64,000 nucleotides of DNA from NCBI GenBank assembly GCA_034440575.1, contig JAOTOL010001169.1, positions 62,001-126,000 of the forward strand, given 5' to 3'. The position numbers and the translations under genes were made by a program. Below are positions 33,851 through 46,405 of the stretch, one piece after another. How positions within the stretch are numbered: the stretch's first letter is position 1; every line of letters begins with the position of its first letter. The notes under the pieces are model-generated. The model worked only from the letters and a program-made list of their open reading frames with translations, was not told the origin of the DNA and searched no databases. Origin of the DNA: Imbricaverruca yamaguchii (lineage: Eukaryota; Arthropoda; Thecostraca; Neoverrucidae).

Positions 33851-34239
33851 TTGCAACGCTCCCGGCACCACTGAAGTTCGGGACAACTGTCTCCTCATTG
33901 AAGCTAGCCCTTTGTGTTTGTCGATTGCCGGAGCTCAACTGCATCAAAACTAGCACCGACCTTCATCATCGATTTGCCCCTTTCTTCTTTGACACATCCA
34001 GGCGCGCACCTACGGCACCCCTGTAGTAAATTCCGATTAAATAAATCTGGGGAAATTATGCACCACCGATTCCGAATCACATTATGCACCATGCACTTGC
34101 AAATCGGCATCGAGGACCACAATGCTGGTCGAAGCGGTCCACTCCACCTCGGGATTCACACGGAACGTCCACTACTGCACCAGTTGTCTGGCGTCACTGC
34201 CACCACCGCCCACGACCGGGATTCACTCAGACCTTCCAC

Positions 34240-34352
34240 TACTGCACCAGGGTCCTGGTGTCACCACCAGGGTCCTGGTGTCACTGCCAGGGTCCTGGTG
34301 TCACCGCCAGGGTCCTGGTGTCACTGCCAGGGTCCTGGTGTCACTGCCACCA
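34240..34352. repeat. 20-bp minisatellite, 5-6 copies
   Basis: CCAGGGTCCTGGTGTCACTG units in tandem. Each contains the palindromic CCAGGGTCCTGG. Confidence 0.93.
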
Positions 34353-34438
34353 CCGCCCACGTCCGAGCCGTCGCAGCAGTCGGCCGCCCTCACGCACGTG
34401 GAAGCCGGCGGGTGGCGTGCGCACGTTCCGCACCAGTG

Positions 34439-34825
34439 ACGTTCTGCCGTGGGTGACGTTCTGCCGTGGGTGACGTTCTGCCGTGGGTGACGTTCTGCCG
34501 TGGGTGACGTTCTGCCGTGGGTGACGTTCTGCCGTGGGTGACGTTCTGCCGTGGGTGACGTTCTGCCGTGGGTGACGTTCTGCCGTGGGTGACGTTCTGC
34601 CGTGGGTGACGTTCTGCCGTGGGTGACGTTCTGCCGTGGGTGACGTTCTGCCGTGGGTGACGTTCTGCCGTGGGTGACGTTCTGCCGTGGGTGGCGTTTT
34701 GCCGTGGGTGACGTTCTGCCGTGGGTGGCGTTCTGCCGTGGATGACGTTCTGCCGTGGGTGACGTTCTACCGTGGGCGACGTTCTGCCGTGGGTGACGTT
34801 CTGCCGTGGGTGACGTTCTGCCGTC
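34439..34825. repeat. 17-bp minisatellite, array 1, about 23 copies
   Basis: GTTCTGCCGTGGGTGAC in near-perfect tandem. The unit has no stop on the minus strand in any frame, so a 183-codon minus frame is open through it. It is non-coding in my view. Confidence 0.95.
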
Positions 34826-34830
34826 TGTTC

Positions 34831-35026
34831 TAACCCACTTATCGTGTATCATGTTTTAGTTGGCTGTACACAGCTAGATCCTCTACGACGCCAGATTTTA
34901 GGACGGTTGAATACCGACTCTTCTTTACGTATGCTTATAGGGAACGACTCTGAGGCCGTTGCGTCTGTGAATATTTTTATGTTCATTCGACAAGCTCGCC
35001 CTGATGTGATATACCCCCACCCGTAA
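34831..35026 (+). pseudogene. Possible LINE C-terminal fragment
   Basis: A frame of 60 codons (34844-35026) reads Tyr-His-Val-Leu-Val-Gly-Cys, then Arg-Arg-Gln-Ile-Leu-Gly-Arg-Leu, then Phe-Ile-Arg-Gln-Ala. This resembles the His-Cys zinc-finger end of Jockey/R1-type reverse transcriptases. It is isolated between two arrays of the same 17-bp minisatellite. Confidence 0.3.
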
Positions 35027-35131
35027 AGAGGATAGTGAGCTATGATAGCAGCACCGTAGATTGATTACAATTCAGTTATGGGCGCAAAATGACCCTAGAT
35101 GTCGACGCGCCCTTAAACTCCAATCCACCAC

Positions 35132-35246
35132 CACGTTCTGCCGTGGGTGACGTTCTGCCGTGGATGACTTTCTGCCGTGGGTGACGTTCTGCCGTGGGTG
35201 ACGTTCTGCCGTGGGTGACGTTCTGCCGTGGGTGACGTTCTGCGCC
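35132..35246. repeat. 17-bp minisatellite, array 2, about 7 copies
   Basis: The same GTTCTGCCGTGGGTGAC unit as 34439-34825, about 300 bp further on. The two arrays were probably one, split by an insertion, or are a duplication. Confidence 0.93.
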
Positions 35247-36234
35247 AGAGCCCGCGCCCCGAGGCGCCGCCCAGGGGATCGTCTGGCAAATATTGGCAGT
35301 TGCCAGTTCCGGGGGGCGTGGTGGTCACGCCTGAGGAGGTTCTCGAGTGCCGCCGGGCATGAGGCGACTGCGGCTGGCCGGCAGCCGGTGTCAATGTTTG
35401 CGGTTGCGGTGTGATATCCTGGCCGTGGTATACTTGCCACGGATGACGTACGTGATATACTTGTTACACGGGCGGTGATTTGCTGGTCACGCAGGCGGCA
35501 GGCCTGTGATTGCGGCTGCTGGAAGGTCAAGCTGTGGCAGGCGTTGGCTAATGGCCGCATATTACGATTCTAATACGGTGACTCAGTTGTCTCAGTTGCA
35601 GGACGTAGGAAGAGGAATCTGTCGATTTTTGTTTATCTATGAAAAGGAATGTGATGACGCCCTGTTCCTTCGCGCAGGGCAACATTGCATTCGCTTGATG
35701 TTTTGCTTGGTGTGATTTCCAACATTCATGTTTAATTTCCGCCTACCTACTCTCCACTTTATTTATCTATTACATACCTTGTTCGGGCAATACTTAATTT
35801 GCACGGCACCGGAATTTTGTTTCAGAAGATGTCGTAGCGGTTTTTGAAAGTCGGTTTTTTGCTGTTCGCCCACCGTTTGTTGAGAAGATAATATAGAGAG
35901 GAGCAGCACATGCCGCTACCTTCACCTATTTGGTTCCCAGAGGTGATGTCCTTGAAGTAAAGGGCGTAACTCTCTTTTTTATTCTGGGCTCGCTTTTATG
36001 CAAGCTCGAATTTCTGCCACTTTATTTTGTACCATTGAAAAAAATGCTTTTCGTTTTTCTTTGTATTGATGCTTCAAACATTCACGGATGCAATGAGAAG
36101 CATAGGAATCAAAATAAGCACGGAACAACAAAGAAGCCTGCACAACAGGGCCTATTTTAATATTCACCGGACCTGCTGGCAAATCTACCTTCGCCAGCTC
36201 ATAGGAGAGCCTCCATCTAGCATACATCTTCCAT
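35247..36234. other. No gene recognised
   Basis: Short frames only; a GC-rich start (35247-35420) without exon evidence. Confidence 0.3.
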
Positions 36235-36239
36235 ATATG

Positions 36240-37335
36240 CGAGCTTCAAAGTCCCCATCTGACTTTCGAACCGTCCAAGCTAGAGTGAAATGCAAAACAC
36301 CAAGCGCTGATCAGGGAGATCCCGAAGTGTACCTTACGTTAGTACTTCGGACTGGCAATGATGTGGTCACCATAGTTCATGCTAAGTCAATATAGGGACC
36401 CCGACATGAATCTCCCTGAATCTCCTCCCTACTCCTTCCCCCTCCCTACCAATTGCACTTCCCTCCCCTCCTCTCTCCTTGTCCATTTCCCGCACCCGAA
36501 TCGGGCACCAGCTCACAAGGCCAGTGAACATTGCGTAAGGATTGGCCTAACCATTTACATGCTACTGCATAATCGAGGTTTACTTGGATACGGTTAGTGT
36601 AAATACGCCATTTTGTGGTATTGCAGTATATATCCAATTGGAGTTTCCGGGTCGTCAATGACGCATTCCAGTGATCTTCATCCTGAGCTCGTTTAAGAAT
36701 GGATTGTCTAACCATCAACATTACCATTGTCATTACCACCAGCATAAGGCGTTATTAGGGGCGTTGGAAAGTTGTGGGGTCATGGGGTGGGTTAAGGAGC
36801 TTCCGTGTTGCAGGTACAATTTGCGAACCAGTCTGGCAGCTGCGCGGTCTCAACAGTCTGTTGAGATCGCGCGAGAACGCCTCAAGGCCTTCAGTTTTCG
36901 CCACACTGTCCGAATCTCTAAACTACGTAATGCATGTCAGCAGTTCGGCACGGTACGTTCAAATTGGAGAAGCGCTACCGAATCTTGACTGCCCAACAAT
37001 AGCAAAAAGTACGGTATGTGAATTTATACGATATACAATTCAGTCAAGATCGGTTTCAACCTTGCGGAAAGCCGATTCTTCCGTTGCATATGATGTGCAT
37101 GCCTCCAACGTACATACGCTGTGTCCAAATGTTCAGTTAGCGTGAGAACCGCGTCGCGTCAAGGCCTCTTTGTCAGACAGCCTTCCCGTTCGGTGTGTGT
37201 GTTGTATACACTGGCTGAGCACGACACACTGCACTTGACAAACACTACTCGCCGCCCTCGGGGCGCGTGACAGGCCGACAAGCACTGCATATAGAAACGA
37301 GGCGTCGGTCCCAGGTCGTGTCACAATTTCACTGA
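36240..37335 (-). repeat. Unclassified dispersed repeat D1, copy 2 (longest)
   Basis: On the minus strand it starts near 37335 with CAGTGAAATTGTGACACGAC. It aligns with copy 1 (31950-32840) over its first 0.95 kb and with copy 3 (44365-44750) over its last 0.4 kb. Copy 2 therefore links the other two into one family of at least 1.1 kb. Copies 1 and 2 lie in opposite orientation, with the minisatellite block between them. No conserved open frame. Confidence 0.85.
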
Positions 37336-37354
37336 TCTAAATATGTCAGTTCAT

Positions 37355-38085
37355 TCATTGGACGCGACAACCGATGTACCGACTGAGGGACATTGGACGC
37401 GACGACCGATGTACCGACTGACGGACATTGGACGTGACGACCGATGTACCGACTGAGGGACATTGGACGTGACGACCGATGTACCGACTGAGGGACATTG
37501 GACGCGACGACCGATGTACCGACTGAGGGACATTGGACGCGACGACCGATGTACCGACTGATAGACATTGGACGTGATGACCGATGTACCGACTGAGGAC
37601 ATGACGCGACGACCATGAAGACATTGGACGTGACGACCGATGTACCGACTGAGGGACATTGGACGTGACGACCGATGTACCGACTGAGGGACATTGGACG
37701 TGACGACCGATGTACCGACTGAGGGACATTGGACGTGACGACCGATGTACCGACTGAGGGACATTGGACGTGACGACCGATGTACCGACTGAACATGGAA
37801 TGGACGACGACAGACCACTGGACATTGGACACCAGACACAGAATACGGAGACCGATGTACCGACTGAGGGACATTGGACGTGACGACCGATGTACCGACT
37901 GACGGACATTGGACGTGACGACCGATGTACCGACTGACAGACATTGGACGTGACGACCGATGTGCTGACTGACAGACATTGGACGTGATGACCGATGTAC
38001 CGACTGAGGGACATTGGACGCGACGACCGATGTACCGACTGAGGGACATTGGACGTGACGACCGATGTACCGACTGAGGGGCAAT
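37355..38085. repeat. 35-bp minisatellite, about 20 copies
   Basis: CCGATGTACCGACTGAGGGA plus CATTGGACGTGACGA, period 35. It is broken by short unrelated inserts near 37595-37620 and 37790-37855. The unit lacks stops on the minus strand, giving three overlapping open frames of 232-264 codons that I do not treat as genes. It begins about 20 bp beyond the end of repeat D1 copy 2. Confidence 0.95.
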
Positions 38086-39230
38086 CTTCGTCTAAATACA
38101 TGTGTGTACAGTGCACTCGTCAACAGTCAGCCAGCTGCAAATGCGATGTATCGGATGCAAATGAAATGTCTCGGTCCGCCTTCCAGGCGATCTGGACACG
38201 TGCTGGGGTGCTTTTGCATGAAAATACCCACTCTAAGCGGAACATGTTGCATTAGCCCATGGTTAGGTTCATGGTCATCGGTGGTGGGCTCTGCTGGGCC
38301 GACAGGCAGCTAGGGGGGACATTATGCGTCATTATACGTCCCTCGTCACGATATTGCCCGTATTCGAAGGCATTTCTTATCACAGAAAGCCACGATTTGT
38401 CTTCCATGTGATCTGCATTATTGCAAAATTTACTTGGAAAAATTTGGAGTGCCGTGCACAGGGCAAGAAAAAAGGAGGAAAATCTGGAAAATTCCTAGAC
38501 ACTAGTTTCTGTATAATTTGCATTCGATCTTGATATTTTGTACCATTCAGGAGCCAATGGAACCATCTTTCAGCTGATGTTGAATTAAATCAGTGTTTGC
38601 AAATCATTCGTGGATTCAGTGAGCACAAAATCAAGGCCGTACTTTACTTGTGTTTTCTTTGCCCATGACGCTTTCAATTTCAATTTAAGTGTTGACAGCA
38701 GAGCAAATGGTGATGATCACACTTCCGGTGATGGACGTCTAATCGGCAACACTGCGAAAAGGCCACGTCCTTCGTGAACATTTCATCATAGGCGGCGACA
38801 GAGACAACAAGATCAGGCTTATCCCCACAGTTTGACGTACACGCAGGCTAAACTAGCCAAGTTAGAAAAATGAAGGACCGGTGCGTAGCGTTACTCCCAA
38901 AACCCCATAAGATACCACGATAAGAGCCCACCTTTCGAACATGCCAAGACTTCCGCTTCCATCCTCAGGCGCCTCAACATATGCACATAGTATGCTGAAT
39001 GGGGAGCATACTGCACCACATTTAGCCTACCTGGAACCGCCCTTGAGGAACATGGTAATTTCTGGTAAACAAGAACGCACGTCAGTGCTTGATGACGATT
39101 ATGGACGATTTGATGAAAAGCACACGAATTGACTGAGCTCAGCAAAAACATTCCTCCCGACGAACTCGGCTGGAGGCACCCCTGACGAAAATATGACCTC
39201 TGCACTTCCAACACATCAACCAAATATCCT
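38086..39230. other. No gene recognised
   Basis: Unique sequence. A 154-codon minus frame (38891-39355) crosses the hAT left end, so it is unlikely to be a host gene. Confidence 0.3.
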
Positions 39231-39238
39231 GCTGATGC

Positions 39239-42200
39239 CAGGGGCGGATCTAGCCAGCAAATGAAGAGGGGGCCAAATCGATGACGAGTTCGGGGACCGG
39301 GAAAGAGGGTCGTGCTGCGAATGGGCGACAAGGAGGCACTTTTCACTAAAAACAAACGACCTGATTACCTGTAATGGTCTGGCAGACAACAGTGACCGCA
39401 TCAGACCGGGAGTGATCTGCAACGTCACAAAATAATTTGCTCTGCTTAAATACCGACATGCTTCACAGAATTCAATTCAAAATAAGTATTTCACTCTTTA
39501 TACATTCACTATGCACTCTTTATACGTTACATCGAACATGAATCTCGTAATTTTGACGAAACTTACGCCCTACGACATCATATGCAAGAGCTACAAGAAA
39601 TAAACGTACGGACAAAATGAGACATCAACAGTTACGAGGGAAAAAAGCGAGATCGTTAAAGTCACGCTACTCTCTGCATCATACGGTTATCTGCTTACAA
39701 CGTGAGGCCTCGTCAGGTCCCACAGGCGAACTTTAAAGTCCAGGCGGCGCACTCCTGATGCGGCGGAACGGTCCATGACCTCGCTGGTAGTCGGGAGCTG
39801 CCCGCGGTGTGCCTGGATCAGGATCAGCGCATCCAGGCGGTCCTCGGACATCGCAGCTCAGAGTGCTGTCAAGGTGCACGTCACTATGGAAAACACGCGC
39901 TCAGCCTCTGCCGTCGACACCGGAAGTACGGACAGCACTCGCAGCAGTGTGTGCATTGTTGGGAAGATTGTGGCGGGGCACGCGTTCAGGGCTGCGATGG
40001 CTGTCAGCGGAGCGTCCTCGCGTCGGTCCCTCCACATCGCTGACCAGGCATTCAACTCGGCTTGCACCTGTGACTCGGTCGCGTCTCCCAGCAGCCCCTT
40101 GAACTGCTGGTAGGCTGGCTGGACCTGGAACCAGTCAGCGGCGCCGGCGCGTTTGGGCAGGAACGTGCTCAGGCCTCAGGCCACCAGCTTCATGTGTGTG
40201 CCGAACCGCATTGTCACATCTTGTAGCACATGATCCAGAGCGGGGTTGAAGACATTGACTCGGTAGTACCCTTCGATAGACGTGTCCTTCCCCGCGTTCG
40301 CTCGACACGTTGACGTCTCCACCAGGCGCGGCTTCTTTATCTCCACGTCCAGGTCCTGCGCGGCTGACGTCACCCTCGTCATCAGTGCTGAGAACTCCTT
40401 CTTGCTACCGGCTCGGCGCTGCTGCAGCACAGACTTCACTGCCTCGATGAGGTCCACCGCCTTGATCAGATTGGCTCCTTTCTCTTGTAGAGCGGGAGCC
40501 AGAGGCCGCAGGATGCCCGCCAGGCGTTCCGCGACCACCAGGCCCACCAGAAACCCAGTTTTGGAAATAGCGCTGAGCAGCATGGCCGCCTTGGAGCTGG
40601 AGCGCCGATCTTCCCATGTGGCGATCAACTGCAGCGCATGGTTGACGGCAGGGGGTTGCTCACAAAAGCGTTCCAGCGCCACCTGTCTCTCCACAAACTG
40701 AGTCTGGCAGAGCTTGATCAGCTTGTGTTGCTTGCCGTCCTCCATGGACTGCGCTTGGCGGAGCATCTCCCCATCTTGGCTCCGTCCGTGAGGAAGCACA
40801 CAACCGATTCCATCGTGTCGAGGGCGTTCCGGATGATGCCGACCTTGATGATCAGGGACGTTGAGAGGTTGAGGGCGTGTGCAGCGCAGTGGTAGTAGTC
40901 TGCCAGGGGTGCCTTGGCCTTCACCTTGGCAGCTACCCTGACCTTGGCACTTGCCATGGAAGCAGCGCCATGGTAACTCTGGGCTACCAGTCTCGTCGTG
41001 TCCAGCTGAAGCTTCTGCATTCCTCCAAGCGGAACTTCAGCCAAGTTGGCACCTGACATTTTGAGCTCTGGGCCAGTCATTGTCTTGCGCAGGGTCTCCA
41101 CCACGTCCAGCACGGCGACAGGGTCTTCTCGGATAACTAGCTGGCCATCATGCTCGTCCACGTAGCGAATTACCATGGCCATCTGCTCTCTGTTCGACAG
41201 ATCTGTGGGTTCATCGGCCATGACCGTCCAGGTTGTGGACCTGTTTACCTTGTTTCCGATGGCCTCTTGCACCAGGGTTTTCATGCCATCCAGGATTTCG
41301 TTTTGGACTTTTTTCTGGTGTACTTTGCGTTGTCCGAACACTCCTTCAGGTGGACCCTGAGAACTTCATCGCCACTCTGCAACCTGAAGCGAAGGAGACT
41401 TCGGAATTTCCCATCATTGTCAGCAGGAGGAACGCCGCTGGGGTCGATCCTTCCTGCTCACGATGCCCTCGTAGTGGGATGTTCTGCGTCGCTGCGAAAG
41501 TCACTGTCGCCACGATCGCGCCCAGGACGGACCGGTTTCCCTCGATCTCGCGCTTGCTGGCCGTCTGTACCACTGATTCGATCTGGAGTTTCGGTTGCTT
41601 CATCCTGATCAGGAACTCGGCTTTGTACTCGTGGTACTCAGGAATGTAGTTTGTACTCGTGTAATTGGGAATATATCGAACTATTCAGACCATTTATATG
41701 GCTTTATAGGAGCAAGATAGAGACAATGAGACAGTGCAAATGCCAAACAGGCATGGGGAAGAAGTGTGCAAGCACGTTATCAACATCGCACAACGAGCTG
41801 TTCGGATCACTGATTTGGCAGACGCCACGCCACTGCGGCCCACACCGAATTTTATGTTCGGACCTCTAACTTAGTTCAAGGAGATAAGGAGAATAAGAAG
41901 AGAGAATAAGAAGAGAATAAAAAGAAAACCTGAAAAGAGAATAAGAAGCAACTTCATAAAAAAATACAGAAAACAAAACACGCCAAAAAATGGTGAGGGA
42001 CCCAGAATGTAACTTTTTCCCATAATTCATTAAGGACATACTCTAACCTCTGCCTGTCGGGAGGTAGCTGGTCTGCGGGGCCAATGAAAATCGGGTCAGA
42101 GGCCTGAGCATCGCCACACCAGCGGTACGGAAAATGTAAACATGCCAGAAATGACCTTTACCAGAGGAATCAACACTCAGTTGCACAAACGGTACACTAA

Positions 42201-43670
42201 CTGTGTTGCTTAAACTAATTTTTATATGTTTTATTTACAATTAATAATGTGTTTGGATAATGTTTCACGGTACATGCAGGGCCTTGCAGCATGTCTGGAG
42301 ACGGATCGTCCGGGGATACCGGAATCAGAGATGGCTGAGGACCTCGGCTGGAAAATAGACATTCAATGTCAATATGCTATAAATAAAATATGCTACATGC
42401 AGCCAAGCTTACAAAAATAAAATGCATACTTTTATTCAGAAAGGAATTGAGAAATTATGTTATATTTAATTGCACACATAGTGAGAAGGTGGGCTTGAAT
42501 ATGTAAGCCAGAGCAAAAGGGCTGCTCGTGAAATGCAAATTATGATATTTGGATGCTCTTGGAAAATCACACAAGATTTTACAACTTCATCCATAACATG
42601 ACACAGGATTTCATCTTTGTCCAAACTTTAGGTGTACGTAGGCTAGGTCAAACACATCAATATGTTATTTTGAATGAGTTTTATGAAGTCGTGTATCTGA
42701 TTTGCAAGCATCCAATCCATGACATACAGTGCATGTCTTCTACGTTTATAAGCAGGTTAATAGAGCATATACTGATCTCTATGTGGCTGTAGCAGAGTCA
42801 GAAATGGTCTGGATTGCTTCTTTGTATACGATTCCGGACCAATCCATAGGATTGGATCGGCTTTGGATATGGTTTTTTACATACATCACCGATTATATTG
42901 ATTTGCATTCAAAACTATAAATAGAATGGCAAGTATTCAATAGGTTTACACCGATTTAAAAACCTATGTTTATCATAAGAATCCTGGTTAAAATACACTG
43001 CAGGATTATATTATTATAATAACCTCAAGATGATACTTACCTCTCAGAGGGCTTCCCTTAAAAAAAACTCTGTAACGACTTTTTGCTGTCCACCTTTGAA
43101 ATGTTCAGAACTTCTCTTCATGCTTTAAATTAGAGATCACCCTGCTGGACAGTGGCAGAATGGATTGAATTAAACGATCTACAAAGCAATATGTTGTCAA
43201 TGCAATATAATTGGTAAAAATTATTCAATTTTTGGGATCCGGACCCCCAACGAATATAATGGGTGCGCCCCTGCAGACTGCCATTAATTTTAACTTTGTA
43301 ATATTAAGGATGCGGTGCAAATATCGTGGATGCAACTTCATTCTCAAAAATAATAGAAAGTTACACCAATGATGTCACGTGCGGTGATCACCCAACTTCC
43401 TTCTTTTAGTAGCCTTGGATCACATCACCCCTTGCTCCCTCTATTGTTGTTCGAGCGAATCAATGCAACTACTTCCACAAGCTTTTTAGCAATAAGTGCA
43501 AATTGTTTCCCATCTGAGATGGTCTTAGGTCCAATATTCTTAGAAATTGGCCTATTTATCAGATCCGACAAACACAAAAGGTGGGGCCAAAAGGTATGTT
43601 GCCCTCCCCCCTTCGCGACCAAAGGGGGGCAACGGGCCACGTTGCCCCCCCCCCCCCGGATCCGCCCCTA
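39239..43670 (-). mobile_element. hAT DNA transposon, complete ends, 4.43 kb, broken transposase
   Basis: The left end CAGGGGCGGATC (39239-39250) and the right end (reverse complement TAGGGGCGGATC, 43659-43670) match at 11 of 12 bases. They are flanked by a perfect 8-bp duplication GCTGATGC (39231-39238 and 43671-43678). An 8-bp target duplication is the hAT hallmark. The transposase lies inside on the minus strand (39700-41640). The 41.9-43.5 kb interior is AT-rich and has no recognised gene. A further hAT-like end (CGCCCCTG, 43266-43273) hints at a nested smaller element. Confidence 0.85.
39700..41640 (-). pseudogene. hAT transposase (ZMYM1-like/DUF4371 type), multiply frameshifted
   Basis: Read on the minus strand from 41640. 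First comes a segment with Arg-Glu-Ile-Glu-Gly-Asn-Arg and Gln-Asn-Ile-Pro-Leu-Arg-Gly-His (about 41430-41560). Next is the RNase H-like core with Ala-Asp-Glu-Pro-Thr-Asp-Leu-Ser (about 41200) and His-Cys-Ala-Ala-His-Ala-Leu-Asn-Leu (about 40880). Last is the hAT dimerisation domain with Leu-Pro-Val-Ser-Thr-Ala-Glu-Ala-Glu-Arg-Val-Phe-Ser (about 39890-39930). The order matches the hAT proteins that gave rise to ZMYM1/THAP12-like genes. Frameshifts fall near 41350-41380 and 40790. In-frame stops include TGA at 40176-40178 and one just after 39858. The N-terminal DNA-binding zinc finger was not found. It would bind element ends and cut and paste DNA in the nucleus; this copy is dead. Confidence 0.88.
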
Positions 43671-43678
43671 GCTGATGC

Positions 43679-44364
43679 TCACGCAAGTGCAAAGAACCTT
43701 GAAAATGAAAAACTTTGCGTGACTGCAAAATCGAACCAGCTCCCAACCTGACCCACTGCATCTGCCCCGGCAAGCTTGTAATTTGTTAGCTTTCAAACCA
43801 CCCGGGTAATAGCGTGATAATAGGGGTTACACAATTGTGTGGAAATAGCTCAAGTTAATGCAAGTGATCAGAAGGAAGACAAATGTCTTCCTCCTCCCCC
43901 TGCCCATAAAAACTGGAACTGCTCTTGACTGAAGCACATTTCCGAAAATTCCCTGAGATGCTCTCACATGCCCCATAATAAGGAGTGACAATTTGTATAT
44001 GCTCGAGGAACCATTGTCTCCACAAATCATTACACCTTGTATCTCCTAAGGGAAACCAATGGTCTACCCAAGCATTTATTTGATCCCCTTAATGATCGAT
44101 TTGCTGCCCAATTAGGCTGAAGCCATTGGGCCTATGGGCGCCACTAGATACAGATAGTTTTCGGGGAACCCATGGCAATGAAAAGGTCATTTCCTCATCC
44201 CTTCAACATCACCCTCATAAAACGACGCACATTCCAATAACCGTTCATGCAGCCTCGGGATTACTCAACATTGTTAGTTGTTTGAACGGCAGCAATCAAC
44301 CTTTCGTTCAAATTCTTGTCAATGCGACTTAACAAGAGTAAATAAGGTTCCTATATTATCGGCC
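43679..44364. other. No gene recognised
   Basis: Host flank of the hAT element. Nothing supportable. Confidence 0.3.
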
Positions 44365-44750
44365 CGGAAGTTCCAATGGGATATGTACTGCTTTACCACA
44401 AAGTGACGTATTTACACTAACCGCATCCCAGTAAACCTCGACTATGCAGTAACATGTGAATGGTCGGGCCATTCCTTACGTAATGTTCACTGTCTGGCCT
44501 TGTGACCCAGTTGCCGATTTTGATCAGGGTCAGGGGATGGAAAGGAGAGGAGAGGGGAGAGGTAGGGAGGAGATTCAAGGAGATGCATGTCGAGGTACGT
44601 ATACTGACTTGATATGAACCCTGGTGGCCACATTACCAGTTAGAAGTACTGACGCAAGGTATGATTCGGGATCTCACTGACCAGCGCTTTCTAACTGTGT
44701 CCTGCATTTTACTCCAGCTCGGATAGTTCGAAAGTTAGATGGGGTCTCTC
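44365..44750 (+). repeat. Unclassified dispersed repeat D1, copy 3 (3' part)
   Basis: Aligns with the reverse complement of 36240-36640. Shared blocks include TATTTACACTAACCG, GTAAACCTCGA, ATTCCTTACG followed by AATGTTCACTG, and GATGCATGTCGAGGT. Part also aligns with 32640-32830. Confidence 0.83.
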
Positions 44751-46390
44751 TCATGATCAGATGGGGTCTCTCATGGGGTCTCATGATTTAAATGGGTTAT
44801 AGATTGTAGAAATCCGAAGTGCTAAGACGTAACATGAGCTGGAGAATTATCCAAACACTGCAATTAGTCGGACTCGGAGTGGCTCTGGAGCGAAGTAGAA
44901 AGTACCACAAAAAACTTCATTGACACCATATGTAGAACGGTAGGAAACGTCACCAAGTTTCAGGATAATAGCACAAGGTGTTCTGGAGCTACAGACAAAC
45001 AGCTCGGTGGGGGAGTGGCACCTTGTACAGTCCCCACCTGCAACAGAGTTAGCTATAGTCGTCTCACAAGCGCTAGTAATCTCCACCTAGTAGCCGTACC
45101 TCAGGCCCACAGAGGTGAGTGCAATGGAGGTAGGGGTGTCTAAACTGAACGCCAGATGCTGGTTGTTACACGTGTATTATTCTGATTTCAGCAATGTCCT
45201 GAATATATAATGTTTCGCTGCTCCGGGATGGCAAAATTTAAACTTAGTGTGGTTGTTAATATAGTGATTATCCAATGTCGTCTGGCTCTGCCTCTCTGCT
45301 AAATATCCGGGATCGTGGAAAGAATTGCCATCGCATACACGGCTTCAGATTCTTTAGAATTTCGCGAACAATAGTCAGATCACCGACCGCTGATGCAAGC
45401 TATAGAGCTTTTCAGCGAGACGATGGTGGCATTTAGCTCATATAAAGCACGGACGGACGGCGTGGAGACTATTATACTCGGTGGGTTGCACTCACACAAC
45501 TAAACTGTAACATATTTCTACATGCCTTACGCATATTCAAAAATAATTAAATGCGGCAGCAAAGCCATTGAAGTTCCTCCAATAATGAAGACAATAGCTC
45601 ACTCAAATATCCCCATTCTTTCCGAAATTGAACACGTAGGAGAACTGCGAGGCTGCGTGTGCAAACACCAAGGCTGAAGTCAATGGAGACTGCAACTCCG
45701 ATGCTGCTCAATCGAACCGTCTTGTAAGCTTGTGGGTGAGTTACCAGTCATTGCTACGACGTCATGGACCGTCGACACTGTGCCTCAGCATTCGTTCCAG
45801 CATGCAGCGATGGTGTGCGGGCACGAGAGGTGGCTACACCGGCTCTTTTTCCGGCCAACGAAGACAAAACTGGCAACGCCGTGAAAATGCCAACGGCATC
45901 CACCTGTCGCAGACGGGCGCGTCAACCGCCAAGGACTGTCTTCCAGTGCGGTGCAGCCAATCCTACGCCACGCCATAAACAACCGCAATGCACGCTACAT
46001 GCACACCTGGCGAGGTGTGCCGAGCACTGGACGGGAACCTGCGCGGCGCTACACTTCCGCTACGACCACCCGAGCGCGGTGATGCATGGCAAATGTTCGC
46101 AAATCCGCCGGCACCGTGCATGACTTTAGCTGGGAGTTATTACAAGGTCAGGTGGAGTCACCTTGTGGCCAGGTGCTGTAGGGGGAGCAGGGACGCATCC
46201 AGAGAGGGGCCAGGGGGACAGACCACCCGTACCTATCGTGTAGGTACCAGCAGAATCACGTCCACAGCGTTGCGGGCACGATCGGGTACGCCAGCTTTGG
46301 CGCCTCGAGTCGGTCCCGGACGCATGTCCCGTGCTCTCGTCGACCGCCGCCCCCTGCCCTTGGCGCCCAGCGGGGTCCGCCCATGCACTC
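44751..46390. other. No gene recognised
   Basis: A GC-rich frame at 45764-46123 overlaps others in different phases and has no recognisable content. 45988-46390 could be the upstream promoter region of the TATA gene. Confidence 0.3.
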
Positions 46391-46397
46391 CACATCG

Positions 46398-46405
46398 TAT
46401 ATAAA
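46398..46405 (+). promoter_or_regulatory. TATA box of the secreted-protein gene
   Basis: TATATAAA in a GC-rich setting, 93 bp before the ATG at 46491. A start site near 46428-46435 would give a 5' leader of about 60 nt. Confidence 0.7.

Noticed and set aside
37329..38123. Three minus-strand open frames of 232-264 codons
   Set aside because: By-products of the 35-bp minisatellite. The period is not a multiple of three and each frame repeats the same peptide phases.
45764..46123. 119-codon GC-rich plus frame upstream of the TATA gene
   Set aside because: Other phases are equally open and I recognise no domain. The region is better read as promoter-proximal flank.
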